From positions 1-64,000 of the forward strand of contig DDUU01000038.1 in the NCBI GenBank assembly GCA_002344965.1: DNA of 64,000 bases, given 5' to 3'. Under the pieces are notes generated by a model. That model worked only from the letters and a program-made list of their open reading frames with translations, was not told the DNA's origin and did no database searches. Shown here piece after piece: positions 1-10,199 of this stretch. Source of the DNA: Candidatus Tepidiaquacellales bacterium UBA2330. Its GTDB lineage: Bacteria; Bacteroidota; Ignavibacteria; Tepidaquicellales; Tepidaquicellaceae. Positions within the stretch are counted from its first letter, which is position 1; every line of letters starts with the position of its first letter. Both the position numbers and the translations under genes were made by a program.

Positions 1-796
1 TGATAATCCGGGAATGGCTGAAGAGCTTTATCTTGAAGCGTATCAGAAAGAAAGTTCAGGAGAGTATCAGGAAGCGATAGAGCTGTATATGGAAATAATA
101 TCAGATTTTAAAAACAGTGTATATTCAGTATCTTCACTATCCGGATTATTCAATTGTCATGAAAGGAAAAACTCAACAGTAACAGAATTCAGCGTACTTC
201 AGAATTTTTATTCAGATATTTTTGAAGATACAACTTACAGTGAAACACAAAGAAACCTGTCGGAAGATTTTATGATAAAGTCCAAAGTAAGACAGAATAA
301 CATCGAAGGAGCTGTTAGTGATTACAATTCAATTTACATGAATAACATGAACACAGCAAAAGGAACGCATGCATTATTAAACATGGAAATCCTGTCAGCC
401 GGATCGGGTGATAATTTAAGCGGCGGTAATGAAATTGAGAACTTTGTATTGAAGCAAAACAGAATTAATGACATAATAAGCAGTGTAATAAACAAGAAGT
501 CAGACAATTTATCAATTATAAACAAACAGCCGGATAAATTTCACTTGTCACAGAATTATCCGAACCCGTTCAATCCTATAACAAAGATCGCATACAGCAT
601 TCCTGTTTCCGGAATTGTTACAATCAAGATCTTTGACATTACAGGCAGAGAGATAAAGACATTAGTAAATGAATTCAGAAATGCGGGAAGTTATGAAATT
701 GAATTCGACGGCGGCGGGTTATCAAGCGGAGTGTACTATTACAAGTTAGAGACAAACAATTTTTCGGAAACTAGGAAAATGATATTGATCAAATAG
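1..796 (+). CDS. T9SS type A sorting-domain protein, 5' end outside window (partial)
   Basis: C-terminal part of a secreted surface protein. The frame is open back to base 2, so the first methionine (base 14) is probably internal and the gene begins upstream. The N-terminal part seen is helical and TPR-like, resembling the tetratricopeptide-like stretch before the sorting domain of the third gene here (near 4740-5130). A polar linker follows. The last 80 residues are a T9SS type A sorting domain with the N-Y-P-N-P-F-N-P motif and a conserved K-M-I-L-I-K end; in known systems this domain directs export across the outer membrane and is then removed. The sorting domain is almost identical to that of the 2291-5821 gene, so the two look like duplicated paralogs flanking the 857-2263 gene. 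The function of the mature part is unknown. Confidence 0.85.
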   Translation, partial: DNPGMAEELYLEAYQKESSGEYQEAIELYMEIISDFKNSVYSVSSLSGLFNCHERKNSTVTEFSVLQNFYSDIFEDTTYSETQRNLSEDFMIKSKVRQNNIEGAVSDYNSIYMNNMNTAKGTHALLNMEILSAGSGDNLSGGNEIENFVLKQNRINDIISSVINKKSDNLSIINKQPDKFHLSQNYPNPFNPITKIAYSIPVSGIVTIKIFDITGREIKTLVNEFRNAGSYEIEFDGGGLSSGVYYYKLETNNFSETRKMILIK

Positions 797-856
797 TTGC
801 TTTTCTGATCGAATAATCCGCATGGGATCGACAGCAAACTAAATAAACATAAAAGA

Positions 857-2263
857 ATGAGATACATTATTAAAATATTTTTTTTACTCACTTTAATTTT
901 ATTTTCAGCTGAGTCTTTGAACGCGCAGGCGGTGACGTGGAATAGAGCTTATGGAGGTTCTCAACAGGAATATGGAAAATACGGTATTCAGACTTTTGAC
1001 GGAGGATATATTATTTTAGCGGAAATGGATAGTTTGTTTAGGAGGACATTTCTATTGAAGTTAGATCAATATGGATATAAGGAGTGGGAAAAATTTATTG
1101 ACAGTTCAGGAGGTGGGTTTAGATGTATTCAGCAAACAAATGACAGTGGATATATAATTGCAGGCTGGACAGGAAAAGCAAGATTGATCCGAACAAATAA
1201 AACAGGAATTCAAATTTGGTCAAAAGAATATTCAATAAATAATGAATTCAGTTTTTTTAATAAGATTAAGATTTTATCAGATGGCAATTTCATTATGTGT
1301 GGAAACAACTCAAGTCCCCGCAGAGCATATTTTGTTAAAACTGATTCATCTGGAAATCTAATTTGGCAGAATTCTTTTTCAAACTCATCAATTTCGGCTA
1401 ATGCATTTGACATAGTCGAATCAAATGATAAACACTTTTATACAACTGGGGTTACAATAATTAATAATCATCCTAAAACTTTAATTGGAAAAATTTCTCA
1501 GCATGGGAATATTATTTGGCTTAAATCCCATGGATCTGAAGAAAAAGGAGACACAGAAAACGGTCAGATTATATTTACAGATTCTGATAATTTGATTTCG
1601 GTTGGAGGTACTTTGCAAGACTTTTATGACTATAAAGGTCATTTTTCTAAATATGATTCTTCAGGTATCTTTATTTCTCAAAACCTTTATGAAACCATGG
1701 ATGAATTTCATTCTATGTCAAAAAATTCTGCAGGGTACTCTTTGATTGGATCAAGTTCTACATCACGTAAAATTAATTTTGTTAAGATTAATACTAGTGG
1801 TTTAGAAATCAATAATCTTATTTTAAATTCTAGTACAGCTAGTCTTGATTATGGTAATTGTATAAATATGACAGCAGACAGAGGATTTATTTTAACCGGA
1901 GATACCGGATTTGAGAAGAATAAAGATATTTTAGTAATTAAAACTGATTCTTTAGGAAATGCCCCTATAAAAATTTTCAATTCTAATTTTCAAGTTCCTA
2001 CATCTATTAAATTGTATCAAAACTATCCAAATCCTTTTAATTCAAAAACGATTCTGAAATTTGACTTACATAAGTCTGCTAAAGTGCAGCTTAAAATTTT
2101 TAATATATTAGGTAAAGAAATATATACTTTGATTGACGAATTTCTTGTTTCAGGAACATATTCAACAAAATTTGAATCAAGTATTTTGGGAAGCGGAGTA
2201 TATTATTATAAAATATTTACAGATAAATATTCTGATACAAAAATGATGATTCAGATTAAATAA
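857..2263 (+). CDS. Secreted repeat (beta-propeller-like) protein with T9SS sorting domain
   Basis: 468 residues. An N-terminal signal peptide (residues 1-24: basic start, hydrophobic core, then A-Q-A) is followed by about six repeats of roughly 45-55 residues. Each repeat carries a G-G-Y/F-I-hydrophobic strand, a K-x-D-x-x-G turn and an I/V-W-x-K/R strand, the pattern of bacterial propeller repeats found in T9SS proteins. The last 80 residues (from about 389) are a type A sorting domain. The protein is predicted to be exported by Sec and T9SS and displayed at the cell surface; the ligand is unknown. The gene lies 60 bases after the preceding stop and 27 bases before the next gene. Its proline codons avoid CCG, unlike most neighbours, which suggests different ancestry. 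Confidence 0.85.
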   Translation: MRYIIKIFFLLTLILFSAESLNAQAVTWNRAYGGSQQEYGKYGIQTFDGGYIILAEMDSLFRRTFLLKLDQYGYKEWEKFIDSSGGGFRCIQQTNDSGYIIAGWTGKARLIRTNKTGIQIWSKEYSINNEFSFFNKIKILSDGNFIMCGNNSSPRRAYFVKTDSSGNLIWQNSFSNSSISANAFDIVESNDKHFYTTGVTIINNHPKTLIGKISQHGNIIWLKSHGSEEKGDTENGQIIFTDSDNLISVGGTLQDFYDYKGHFSKYDSSGIFISQNLYETMDEFHSMSKNSAGYSLIGSSSTSRKINFVKINTSGLEINNLILNSSTASLDYGNCINMTADRGFILTGDTGFEKNKDILVIKTDSLGNAPIKIFNSNFQVPTSIKLYQNYPNPFNSKTILKFDLHKSAKVQLKIFNILGKEIYTLIDEFLVSGTYSTKFESSILGSGVYYYKIFTDKYSDTKMMIQIK

Positions 2264-2290
2264 AATTTTTCAATCTTAATTAATAAATAA

Positions 2291-5200
2291 CTGAAGAAGT
2301 TTTTTATACTACTAATTATGTTTTCTGTAATAAAAGCTGGGTTTACTCAAGAAATGGATCAAGGTGAACTAATAATAAAAAATCGATTTGCTGAAGGTAC
2401 AAATAACATTAAAGTTAGAATGTATCCTTTAGGTGCTATTTTTGCAGGTGGTACTGGGGTTAACAATGCTTATATGAACTATACAGCTTATGCAGATCCC
2501 AATGACCATCCAATTAATTATGATTTTATAACTGGGGGTGAAAAAATATTAACTCCATACAATCCCAATTTCCAATATGATAGATCAGCATTTCTAAGAG
2601 TCGATCAGGATGGAGTTTCTAATTCTCAATCATGTGACTTTACAGTGGGGTATGGAATATATCAAATAGATATTTACTATTATTCAGATTTTGAATGGAT
2701 TCTGATAAAGACATTTACAATAAATTGGTTAGATTCTGATTATCCTTATGGTCCAGGTCAGTATGGCGGTATTGATCCAAGTAATGATATTAAAGTATAT
2801 GTTAATTCTCCCACAGATGTTAAAGTTCATTATGGTGGAGGACAAACTGAACCATACGTAAATTTTGACCATGATTTTCACGACTTATCATTGTTCAATA
2901 ATGATATAAAAATTTGGTATCAATATCACAAAGATGTTTATGGTAATATTAGCACATTTAGCAAAATTCCAAATAAAAATAATTTCCGAACCACCGATAC
3001 AGTAAACTTTTCATTAAGCACTATATTTTTAGATAATTGGCCTTTTAAAGGAACTAACTTTCCAAATAATAATATATCTCAACCTCATTTAAAACCAGGT
3101 GCTTTAAGTGTCAACTTGGAAATTCAAAATAATCACTATGCAGAAATTAATATAAGCACACCATTTATAATCGAAGACAGTGCAAAATTAATTTTAAAAT
3201 ATTCGGAAGTATTTGAAAATAACGCAAGATTGTATGTTCAGGATTCCGGCAGATTATTTGTTAGACCGGCAGGAGAACTGGAGATTGATAAGTATGGCAA
3301 TGTAATAATTGAAAACGGCGGAAGAGCAATTCTCGAACAAAACTCAAATGTATTTTTTCATGAAAGGGGTGAAATAATTGTTAAAAATGGAGGTTCGCTT
3401 ATAAATTGCGGAGCTGATTTTACAAATAATAATTATGCCTGCATTCTTGTAGAACAAGGCGGATATTACGGACCGGGTCAGGAATGCAATACTTCCGTAA
3501 CGCATAAAGTTGACAGCGGAGCGTTCATTGTTGTTAACGGAGGAACTTTAAACATCGGAGATAACTCAAAAATCATTTTTGACGGACTAACCTCTTTCTT
3601 AAAAGTAAATCCAAACTCTGAAATTAAACTCGGCGAAAATGCAAGTATTGAATTTAAAAACGGTGCACGGCTAATTGCTGATGGAAGTACATTCTCAGGC
3701 ATTGACTCATCAAAACTCTGGAGCGGAATCTTGCTTGATAATTCCGGTATTGATTCAATTTCAAACTGTACTTTCAGACATGCTAAAATCGGATTAAGAT
3801 TTACGAATAACGCTCAGGCAAATTATAATGACAGGATAATTAAAAACTGTAACTTCTTTATTCCTGCAGGCGGAAATCATCAGGGAATCTTAGCGGAAAA
3901 TTGCTACAGAGCAAGCATTGAAAATAATATATTTAATATGCCTTCATCGGGATCAAATTATATCATTGGTCTTTTCCTTAATAATTTTACAATTGGCGGC
4001 GGTATAGAAGCATCCGGTTCCGGACCGGAAGTTGAAACGCCTTACATAGTTAATATTGTCAATAATATTTTTAATAACGGAACAGCATCGTTTATTGCCG
4101 CTAACTACACTACAAATTTTATTCCGTTTAACATTTTCAGAAATACTTTTAATTACGCGTCTTCTGTAAATATGTATCTTCTGAAAGCGGGCGGATCAGT
4201 GAAGAATAATAATTTTACTTCAATGTCTGTTCCGAATTCAGTTCATTTATTCAACAGCAATACGGATTTTTACAATAATGTAATTGCTTCAAACGGCGTA
4301 TCCCTTCAGCTTTCAGGATATTCATATCCGAATATGCAGCCGCTCAGAACTTCAGGCAGTTTAAAATGGAACGGCGGAAAGAATGCATTGTCATCAATCA
4401 GCGGAGACAATGTTCATTTGAATTATTCAGGAAATTTATTTACGGACTATGGTCATAATTCATTTCTTGCTGCTGCTGAAAATTATCATATTTACGGTTG
4501 GATAGATTCTTCCGTACATCGATATTTCACCCGGGAGAACTGCTGGTTTAATACAGGAACTCCTTCTGTTTATCTGACCCGGAAAGGCGATTCGGCTTCA
4601 ATTCCATTTACATATTATAACAACGGGTATGACTGTAATACTTCTATTGATCCGACAGGGATAGAAACCAATGATATGGGTTACGGAATAACAGATACGA
4701 CATATATAAGCGCAGATAATACCGGTACTTCTTTAACCGGTGATGAGGTCTTATATGCGCAGGCTCAGGAGTTTTTAACAAACAAACTATATTATGATGC
4801 TGTTACAAATTTCAAATCACTTATAGATAATTATCCTTCAAGCAAGCATATTGAAACCAGCTTGTATGATATTTATGCCTGTTACAATGGACTTGATACA
4901 TCTGCATTGGTAACATACAGAGATGATCTTTATTCCAACTTAAAAATCTATCTTGAAGAAAAAATAAATTCAGGATTGTACAGCGCAGAATTTAATGATA
5001 TAGCTTTTGACGATATTTTGATGTGTCTTACAATCACTGAAAATTATGAAAGCGCTATGAACGGATATGAGATGATCGCTTATTTCAATCCCGATCCGGA
5101 TATCAGATTAACTGCTTCATGGAATTATGCTGAGATAGAAGCGATAATAAACAGCGCAGCAGGCGGCGGGATAAGGCAGATGGAAGGAAAAACAGAATCA

Positions 5201-5821
5201 ATTGTAGAAAGAGAAAACATTGAGATTAACAGAATTAACAAGATTATTAAAGAAGATCCGCTGTTGAGTAAGATCAAAAAATCTTATGAGGAAAGCGGAA
5301 AATCAGCGGATCTTAAGAAATCAGACAGATCATATAAGAATAAAAATAATGAAAAAAATTATTCCGGCAGATACAGTAAGGAATTAATGACAGATAATGA
5401 AACGAAATTATTGAAATTCAGCAAAGCCAGAAGGAATTTAATGGAGTTAAAATATCTTAACAAAGAGGAACTTTGTTTGAGAAAATTAGAGGATTTGATT
5501 TTATTAAATGAGCAGAATGATTTCTCCCGTAGCAATGATTCGAACATTAACAATCCTTTGAAATATGTATTGAATCAGAATTACCCGAACCCGTTTAATC
5601 CTTCGACAAAGATCGCATACAGCAATCCTGTTTCGGGAAATGTCACTATAAAGATCTTTGACATAACAGGAAGAGAGATAAAGTCGTTGATAAATGAATT
5701 CAGAAATGCCGGTAGTTATGAAGTTGAGTTTGACGGCAGCAGGTTGGCGAGTGGTGTATATTATTACAAATTAGAAACAAATAATTTTTCGGAAACAAAA
5801 AAAATGATATTAATTAAATAA
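2291..5821 (+). CDS. Large parallel beta-helix surface protein with TPR-like region and T9SS sorting domain; probable CTG start
   Basis: The first ATG (2318) lies inside a hydrophobic stretch, so a start there would give a truncated signal peptide. The frame is open back to the TAA at 2288-2290. Reading from the CTG at 2291 gives (M)KKFFILLIMFSVIKAGFTQE, a textbook signal peptide, so CTG is preferred; this start is inferred. No other ATG, GTG or TTG is available. The mature protein has an N-terminal beta-rich domain (to about residue 310), a long right-handed beta-helix-like region rich in short N/G/S turns (about 320-800), a TPR-like helical region (about 810-930), a charged coiled linker, and a type A sorting domain in the last 80 residues. 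It is likely an adhesin or carbohydrate-active surface protein, but no catalytic site is recognised. Proline codon choice changes near base 3235, suggesting a mosaic gene. Confidence 0.85.
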   Translation: MKKFFILLIMFSVIKAGFTQEMDQGELIIKNRFAEGTNNIKVRMYPLGAIFAGGTGVNNAYMNYTAYADPNDHPINYDFITGGEKILTPYNPNFQYDRSAFLRVDQDGVSNSQSCDFTVGYGIYQIDIYYYSDFEWILIKTFTINWLDSDYPYGPGQYGGIDPSNDIKVYVNSPTDVKVHYGGGQTEPYVNFDHDFHDLSLFNNDIKIWYQYHKDVYGNISTFSKIPNKNNFRTTDTVNFSLSTIFLDNWPFKGTNFPNNNISQPHLKPGALSVNLEIQNNHYAEINISTPFIIEDSAKLILKYSEVFENNARLYVQDSGRLFVRPAGELEIDKYGNVIIENGGRAILEQNSNVFFHERGEIIVKNGGSLINCGADFTNNNYACILVEQGGYYGPGQECNTSVTHKVDSGAFIVVNGGTLNIGDNSKIIFDGLTSFLKVNPNSEIKLGENASIEFKNGARLIADGSTFSGIDSSKLWSGILLDNSGIDSISNCTFRHAKIGLRFTNNAQANYNDRIIKNCNFFIPAGGNHQGILAENCYRASIENNIFNMPSSGSNYIIGLFLNNFTIGGGIEASGSGPEVETPYIVNIVNNIFNNGTASFIAANYTTNFIPFNIFRNTFNYASSVNMYLLKAGGSVKNNNFTSMSVPNSVHLFNSNTDFYNNVIASNGVSLQLSGYSYPNMQPLRTSGSLKWNGGKNALSSISGDNVHLNYSGNLFTDYGHNSFLAAAENYHIYGWIDSSVHRYFTRENCWFNTGTPSVYLTRKGDSASIPFTYYNNGYDCNTSIDPTGIETNDMGYGITDTTYISADNTGTSLTGDEVLYAQAQEFLTNKLYYDAVTNFKSLIDNYPSSKHIETSLYDIYACYNGLDTSALVTYRDDLYSNLKIYLEEKINSGLYSAEFNDIAFDDILMCLTITENYESAMNGYEMIAYFNPDPDIRLTASWNYAEIEAIINSAAGGGIRQMEGKTESIVERENIEINRINKIIKEDPLLSKIKKSYEESGKSADLKKSDRSYKNKNNEKNYSGRYSKELMTDNETKLLKFSKARRNLMELKYLNKEELCLRKLEDLILLNEQNDFSRSNDSNINNPLKYVLNQNYPNPFNPSTKIAYSNPVSGNVTIKIFDITGREIKSLINEFRNAGSYEVEFDGSRLASGVYYYKLETNNFSETKKMILIK

Positions 5822-5841
5822 ACTAAAACAAAGAGGTTAAA

Positions 5842-8800
5842 ATGGCTTTTAAAACAGAGCACAAGAGAAAAAGATTTTCGAAGATCACAATAAATCTTGC
5901 TTCAACGGATGCGATCATTTCGAGATCTTTTGGTGAAGTATTAAAACCTGAAACTATTAATTACAGAACTTTCAAACCGGACAAAGACGGTTTGTTCTGT
6001 GAGAAAATATTCGGTCCGGTAAGAGACTGGGAATGCCACTGCGGAAAATATAAAGGCATTAGATATAAGGGGATTGTCTGCGACAGATGCGGAGTGGAAA
6101 TTAATCTTAAGAATGTCAGAAGAGAAAGAATGGGGCATATTACTTTAAGCGTGCCCGTAGTTCACATATGGTATTTCAGATCACTGCCTACAAAGATTGG
6201 ATACGTGCTGGGAATTTCCTCAAAAGAACTTGAGAGGATAATATATTATGAAACCTATGTAGTGATTAACCCGGGTAAGACGAATTATAAAAAGATGCAG
6301 CTTATCACAGAAGATGAATATAATGAAGTACTGGATTCAATGACAGAAGATGAACATAATCTTGACGATGATGACCCGAAGAAATTCGTTGCCGGTCAGG
6401 GCGGAGAAGCAGTAAAGGAATTATTGAAGAGCATTAATACGGAAGAAGAGATAGCGAGACTAAGAGCTGAGCTGAAAAACGATCCGTCAGCGCTGAAAAA
6501 AATGGAGAATATTAAAAGACTAAGAATACTTGAAGCGTTCAGAGTAAAACCGGGCGGAAAGCCGAACAAACCGGAGTGGATGGTGCTTGACGTAGTGCCT
6601 GTTATACCGCCGGAATTGAGACCTCTTGTACCGCTTGAAGGCGGAAGATTTGCAACTAGTGATCTGAATGATCTTTACAGAAGAGTTATTATCAGAAACA
6701 ACAGATTAAAAAGACTTATAGATATAAAAGCACCTGAAGTTATTTTAAGAAATGAGAAAAGAATGCTTCAGGAAGCTGTGGATGCATTGCTTGACAATTC
6801 GAGAAGAGTGACTGCTGTTAAAGCTGAGAACAGGGCATTAAAATCGTTGTCGGACATACTTAAAGGCAAGCAGGGAAGATTCAGACAGAATCTGCTTGGA
6901 AAGAGAGTTGATTATTCCGGCAGAACTGTAATTGTAGTCGGACCGGAATTAAAGCTTCATCAGTGCGGACTTCCGAAAGACATGGCTCTTGAGTTATTCA
7001 AGCCGTTTGTAATAAGAAGACTTATTGACAGGGATTATGTGAAGACAGTAAAGAGCGCGAAAAAGCTGATTGACAAGAGAACGCCGGAAGTATGGGACAT
7101 TCTTGAGAATGTGATTGACGGACATCCGGTACTATTGAACAGAGCGCCGACGCTGCACAGATTAAGCATTCAGGCGTTTCAGCCGGTTCTGATAGAAGGT
7201 AAGGCGATAACGCTTCATCCTTTTGTTTGTATTGCATTCAACGCTGACTTTGACGGTGATCAGATGGCGGTTCACGTACCGCTTTCATATGAGGCGCAGC
7301 TTGAGGCGCAGATCATGATGCTTTCTTCACACAATATTCTTTCTCCTCAAAACGGCGCGCCGATCACTATTCCGAATCAGGAATTAATACTTGGATGTTA
7401 TTATCTAACCAAAGAACTTCCCGGCGATCTCGGAGAAGGAAAAATATTTTCTTCATCAGATGAAGTCATTCTTGCGTTTGACAATAAAAAAGTCGGTATG
7501 CACGCCAGGATAAAAGTGAGAATAAAAGGAGAAATAATTGAGACAACAGTAGGCCGTGTGATTTTCAACAGGATAGTGCCGGAGAAAATACCTTTTATCA
7601 ATGAGCTGCTGAAAAAGAAAAAGATCATTGAAATGATCAATATGGTTTATAATAAGGTTGGAAATTTAGAGACATCCGCTTTCCTGGATAACTTAAAGGA
7701 GATTGGATTCAGGTACGCTACATTAGGCGGACTGTCAGTGAATATAGATGACATTGAAGTACCGAAGACTAAGGATAAAATCATTGAAGAGGCGTTTTTA
7801 AAAGTGGACAGAATTGAGAAATCAAAAGCAAAAGGAATAATTTCCGAGAATGAAAGATACAATAAAGTGATTGACATCTGGACTCACGTTCGTGATGAAG
7901 TAAAAAGAGATCTGATGCTTAATCTTACAAAATCAAAGCAGGGATTTAATTCTCTTCACATGATGATAGACTCCGGCGCAAGAGGTTCAGCGGAGCAGGT
8001 CAGTCAGCTTGCCGGTATGAGAGGACTTATGCAGAAACCTCAGAAGTCGCTGACAGGTCAGGCGGGAGAGATCATTGAGAATCCGATCATTGCAAATTTC
8101 AAAGAAGGATTGTCAATTCTTGAATACTTTATCTCTACACACGGCGCTAGAAAAGGACTTGCTGATACGGCTCTGAAAACTGCAGACGCCGGATATCTTA
8201 CGAGAAGACTTGTTGACGTTGCGCAGGATGTAATTATTATAGAGGAAGATTGTAAAACTATCAGAGGCGTTGTTACGGAAGCACTGAAAGAAGGTGAAGA
8301 TGTAAAGGAAACTTTGTCGGAAAGAATACTCGGAAGAGTAGCGGTAAATGATGTAGTGAATCCGCTTACAAAAAAAGTAATAATAAAAGCAGGTGAGCTT
8401 ATCACTGAAGATCTTGCTAACCTGGTAGCAGAGACTCCTATTACACAGGTTGAGATAAGATCCGTGCTGACATGCGAACTTAAAAGAGGTGTCTGCGCAA
8501 AATGTTACGGTAAAAATCTTGCAACAGGAAAGATGGTGGAAGTCGGCGAAGCTGTCGGTATAGTTGCCGCTCAGTCAATCGGCGAGCCGGGAACGCAGCT
8601 TACGCTAAGAACATTCCACATAGGAGGTACCGCAAGCAAGATCATATCACAGTCACAGATCACGACAAAATTTGAAGGTAAAGTAAAATTTGAAAATATA
8701 AAGATCGTTGAATATAAAGGCGGAGTAAGCACTGAATACGTCTCTCTCAGCAGAAACGGTCTGATAAATATTATTGATGATAACGGATCGCAGTTAGCCA

Positions 8801-10104
8801 GATATACAGTGCCTTACGGAACTCATCTGAAAGTGAAAGATAAAGAGAAAGTTCCTAAAAATGCAATTTTATATGAATGGGATCCGTACAACTCAGTCAT
8901 TGTAGCAGAGGATGACGGTATTGTAAATTATTTTGAAATGGAGGAAGGCAAGCAGTATGAAATTTCAAAAGATGAACAGACAGGTTTTTTACAGAAGATT
9001 GTCATTGAATCAAGGGACAAAACAAAGTCGCCTACTATTCAGATTCTGAATCCGAAAAATGATAAACTGTTAAGTTCGTATCTCATACCTGCAAAAGCTT
9101 CAATACTTGTAGACAACGGAGCTGAAGTAAAAGCAGGAACGATCATTGTAAAAATACCAAGAGAGTCAGGAAAGACCAGAGATATTACCGGCGGTCTTCC
9201 GAGAGTTACGGAATTATTCGAAGCAAGAAGTCCGAGCGATCCTGCGAAAGTAGCAGAGATCAACGGAACTGTTGAGATCGGTAAAATTTCCAGAGGAAGC
9301 AGGGAAGTCAGGATCATAAGTAAGGACGGCAGTAAAGTAATTGATTATAAAATACCTATCGGAAAACATATTCTTGTAAGACACGGCGACGTTGTGAAAT
9401 CCGGAGAGCCGTTAACCGGAGGAGCTTATGATCCGGTTGATATTCTGAAGATCAAAGGTGTTGCTGAAGTTCAGGAATATCTTGTGAATGAAATACAGGA
9501 AGTTTACAGAATACAAGGCGTGAAAATTAATGACAAGCATATTGAAGTGATAGTAAGACAGATGCTTCAGAAAGTGAAAGTTACAGATACCGGCGATACA
9601 AACTTCCTTGAAGGTGATGTTGTAAATAAAATATTGTTCGCAGAAAGGAATGAAGAGCTTAAAGGTATGGTAGTAGTAACTGATACAAACGGATATGATA
9701 AAGTTCATGAAGGTCAGGTGTTCACAAAGAAAGAAGCAAAGGAAATGAATGCTGCGCTTAAGAAAAAAGACAAGCCGGTATTTAAAGTAAGGGATGCAGT
9801 TCCTGCTACAGCGGAGCCGGTGCTGTTGGGAATAACTCAGACTTCACTTACAACAGAAAGCTTTATTTCGGCGGCATCATTTCAGGAGACAACGAAAGTA
9901 CTTACAGATGCAGCAATAAGAGGTAAGGTGGATAACCTGCTCGGACTGAAAGAGAATGTTATAATCGGTCAGCTGATACCGGCAGGAACAGGTCTGAGGA
10001 AATATAAGGACATACTGGTAACAGAAAAGAGCGAATATAATGAAGAGGAGGAGACGCCGAAGAAGAAGACAAAGAAGAAAAAGACAGAAGAAGTAGAGTC
10101 ATAA
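5842..10104 (+). CDS. rpoC: DNA-directed RNA polymerase subunit beta'
   Basis: 1420 residues, full length for the FCB group. It forms the clamp and catalytic half of RNA polymerase. The N-terminal zinc site is visible (C65, C67, C80, C83). The absolutely conserved magnesium-binding motif N-A-D-F-D-G-D lies at residues 467-473 (D469, D471, D473). The second zinc site is C804, C878, C885 and C888, and the trigger-loop/bridge-helix region V-G-I-V-A-A-Q-S-I-G-E-P-G-T follows it. The C-terminal tail is lysine/glutamate rich. ATG 5842 is preceded by a purine-rich site (AAAGAGG, 5830-5836). The gene usually follows rpoB in one operon, but here the upstream neighbour is a T9SS surface protein ending 21 bases before. 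A strong terminator follows the stop. Confidence 0.98.
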   Translation: MAFKTEHKRKRFSKITINLASTDAIISRSFGEVLKPETINYRTFKPDKDGLFCEKIFGPVRDWECHCGKYKGIRYKGIVCDRCGVEINLKNVRRERMGHITLSVPVVHIWYFRSLPTKIGYVLGISSKELERIIYYETYVVINPGKTNYKKMQLITEDEYNEVLDSMTEDEHNLDDDDPKKFVAGQGGEAVKELLKSINTEEEIARLRAELKNDPSALKKMENIKRLRILEAFRVKPGGKPNKPEWMVLDVVPVIPPELRPLVPLEGGRFATSDLNDLYRRVIIRNNRLKRLIDIKAPEVILRNEKRMLQEAVDALLDNSRRVTAVKAENRALKSLSDILKGKQGRFRQNLLGKRVDYSGRTVIVVGPELKLHQCGLPKDMALELFKPFVIRRLIDRDYVKTVKSAKKLIDKRTPEVWDILENVIDGHPVLLNRAPTLHRLSIQAFQPVLIEGKAITLHPFVCIAFNADFDGDQMAVHVPLSYEAQLEAQIMMLSSHNILSPQNGAPITIPNQELILGCYYLTKELPGDLGEGKIFSSSDEVILAFDNKKVGMHARIKVRIKGEIIETTVGRVIFNRIVPEKIPFINELLKKKKIIEMINMVYNKVGNLETSAFLDNLKEIGFRYATLGGLSVNIDDIEVPKTKDKIIEEAFLKVDRIEKSKAKGIISENERYNKVIDIWTHVRDEVKRDLMLNLTKSKQGFNSLHMMIDSGARGSAEQVSQLAGMRGLMQKPQKSLTGQAGEIIENPIIANFKEGLSILEYFISTHGARKGLADTALKTADAGYLTRRLVDVAQDVIIIEEDCKTIRGVVTEALKEGEDVKETLSERILGRVAVNDVVNPLTKKVIIKAGELITEDLANLVAETPITQVEIRSVLTCELKRGVCAKCYGKNLATGKMVEVGEAVGIVAAQSIGEPGTQLTLRTFHIGGTASKIISQSQITTKFEGKVKFENIKIVEYKGGVSTEYVSLSRNGLINIIDDNGSQLARYTVPYGTHLKVKDKEKVPKNAILYEWDPYNSVIVAEDDGIVNYFEMEEGKQYEISKDEQTGFLQKIVIESRDKTKSPTIQILNPKNDKLLSSYLIPAKASILVDNGAEVKAGTIIVKIPRESGKTRDITGGLPRVTELFEARSPSDPAKVAEINGTVEIGKISRGSREVRIISKDGSKVIDYKIPIGKHILVRHGDVVKSGEPLTGGAYDPVDILKIKGVAEVQEYLVNEIQEVYRIQGVKINDKHIEVIVRQMLQKVKVTDTGDTNFLEGDVVNKILFAERNEELKGMVVVTDTNGYDKVHEGQVFTKKEAKEMNAALKKKDKPVFKVRDAVPATAEPVLLGITQTSLTTESFISAASFQETTKVLTDAAIRGKVDNLLGLKENVIIGQLIPAGTGLRKYKDILVTEKSEYNEEEETPKKKTKKKKTEEVES

Positions 10105-10127
10105 AACAGCAATATATTTTTATAATG

Positions 10128-10164
10128 AAAGCCGCTTTCCGGAAACAGGGAGCGGCTTTTTTTT
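10128..10164 (+). terminator. Rho-independent terminator after rpoC
   Basis: A 9-bp stem (AAAGCCGCT at 10128-10136 with AGCGGCTTT at 10151-10159), extendable by G-U pairs, is followed by a run of eight T (10157-10164). It ends rpoC transcription and separates it from the dcw cluster. Confidence 0.9.
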
Positions 10165-10199
10165 GGAATAGGTTTAATTGTTAAAGGAGGAGCGGATTG

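Noticed and set aside
14..796. Complete gene starting at base 14
   Set aside because: The frame stays open to the window edge and the sequence begins mid-domain without a signal peptide, so it is treated as a partial gene.
8058..8405. 115-codon open frame opposite rpoC
   Set aside because: Antisense to the catalytic core of rpoC; low-complexity Ser/Thr/Ile translation.
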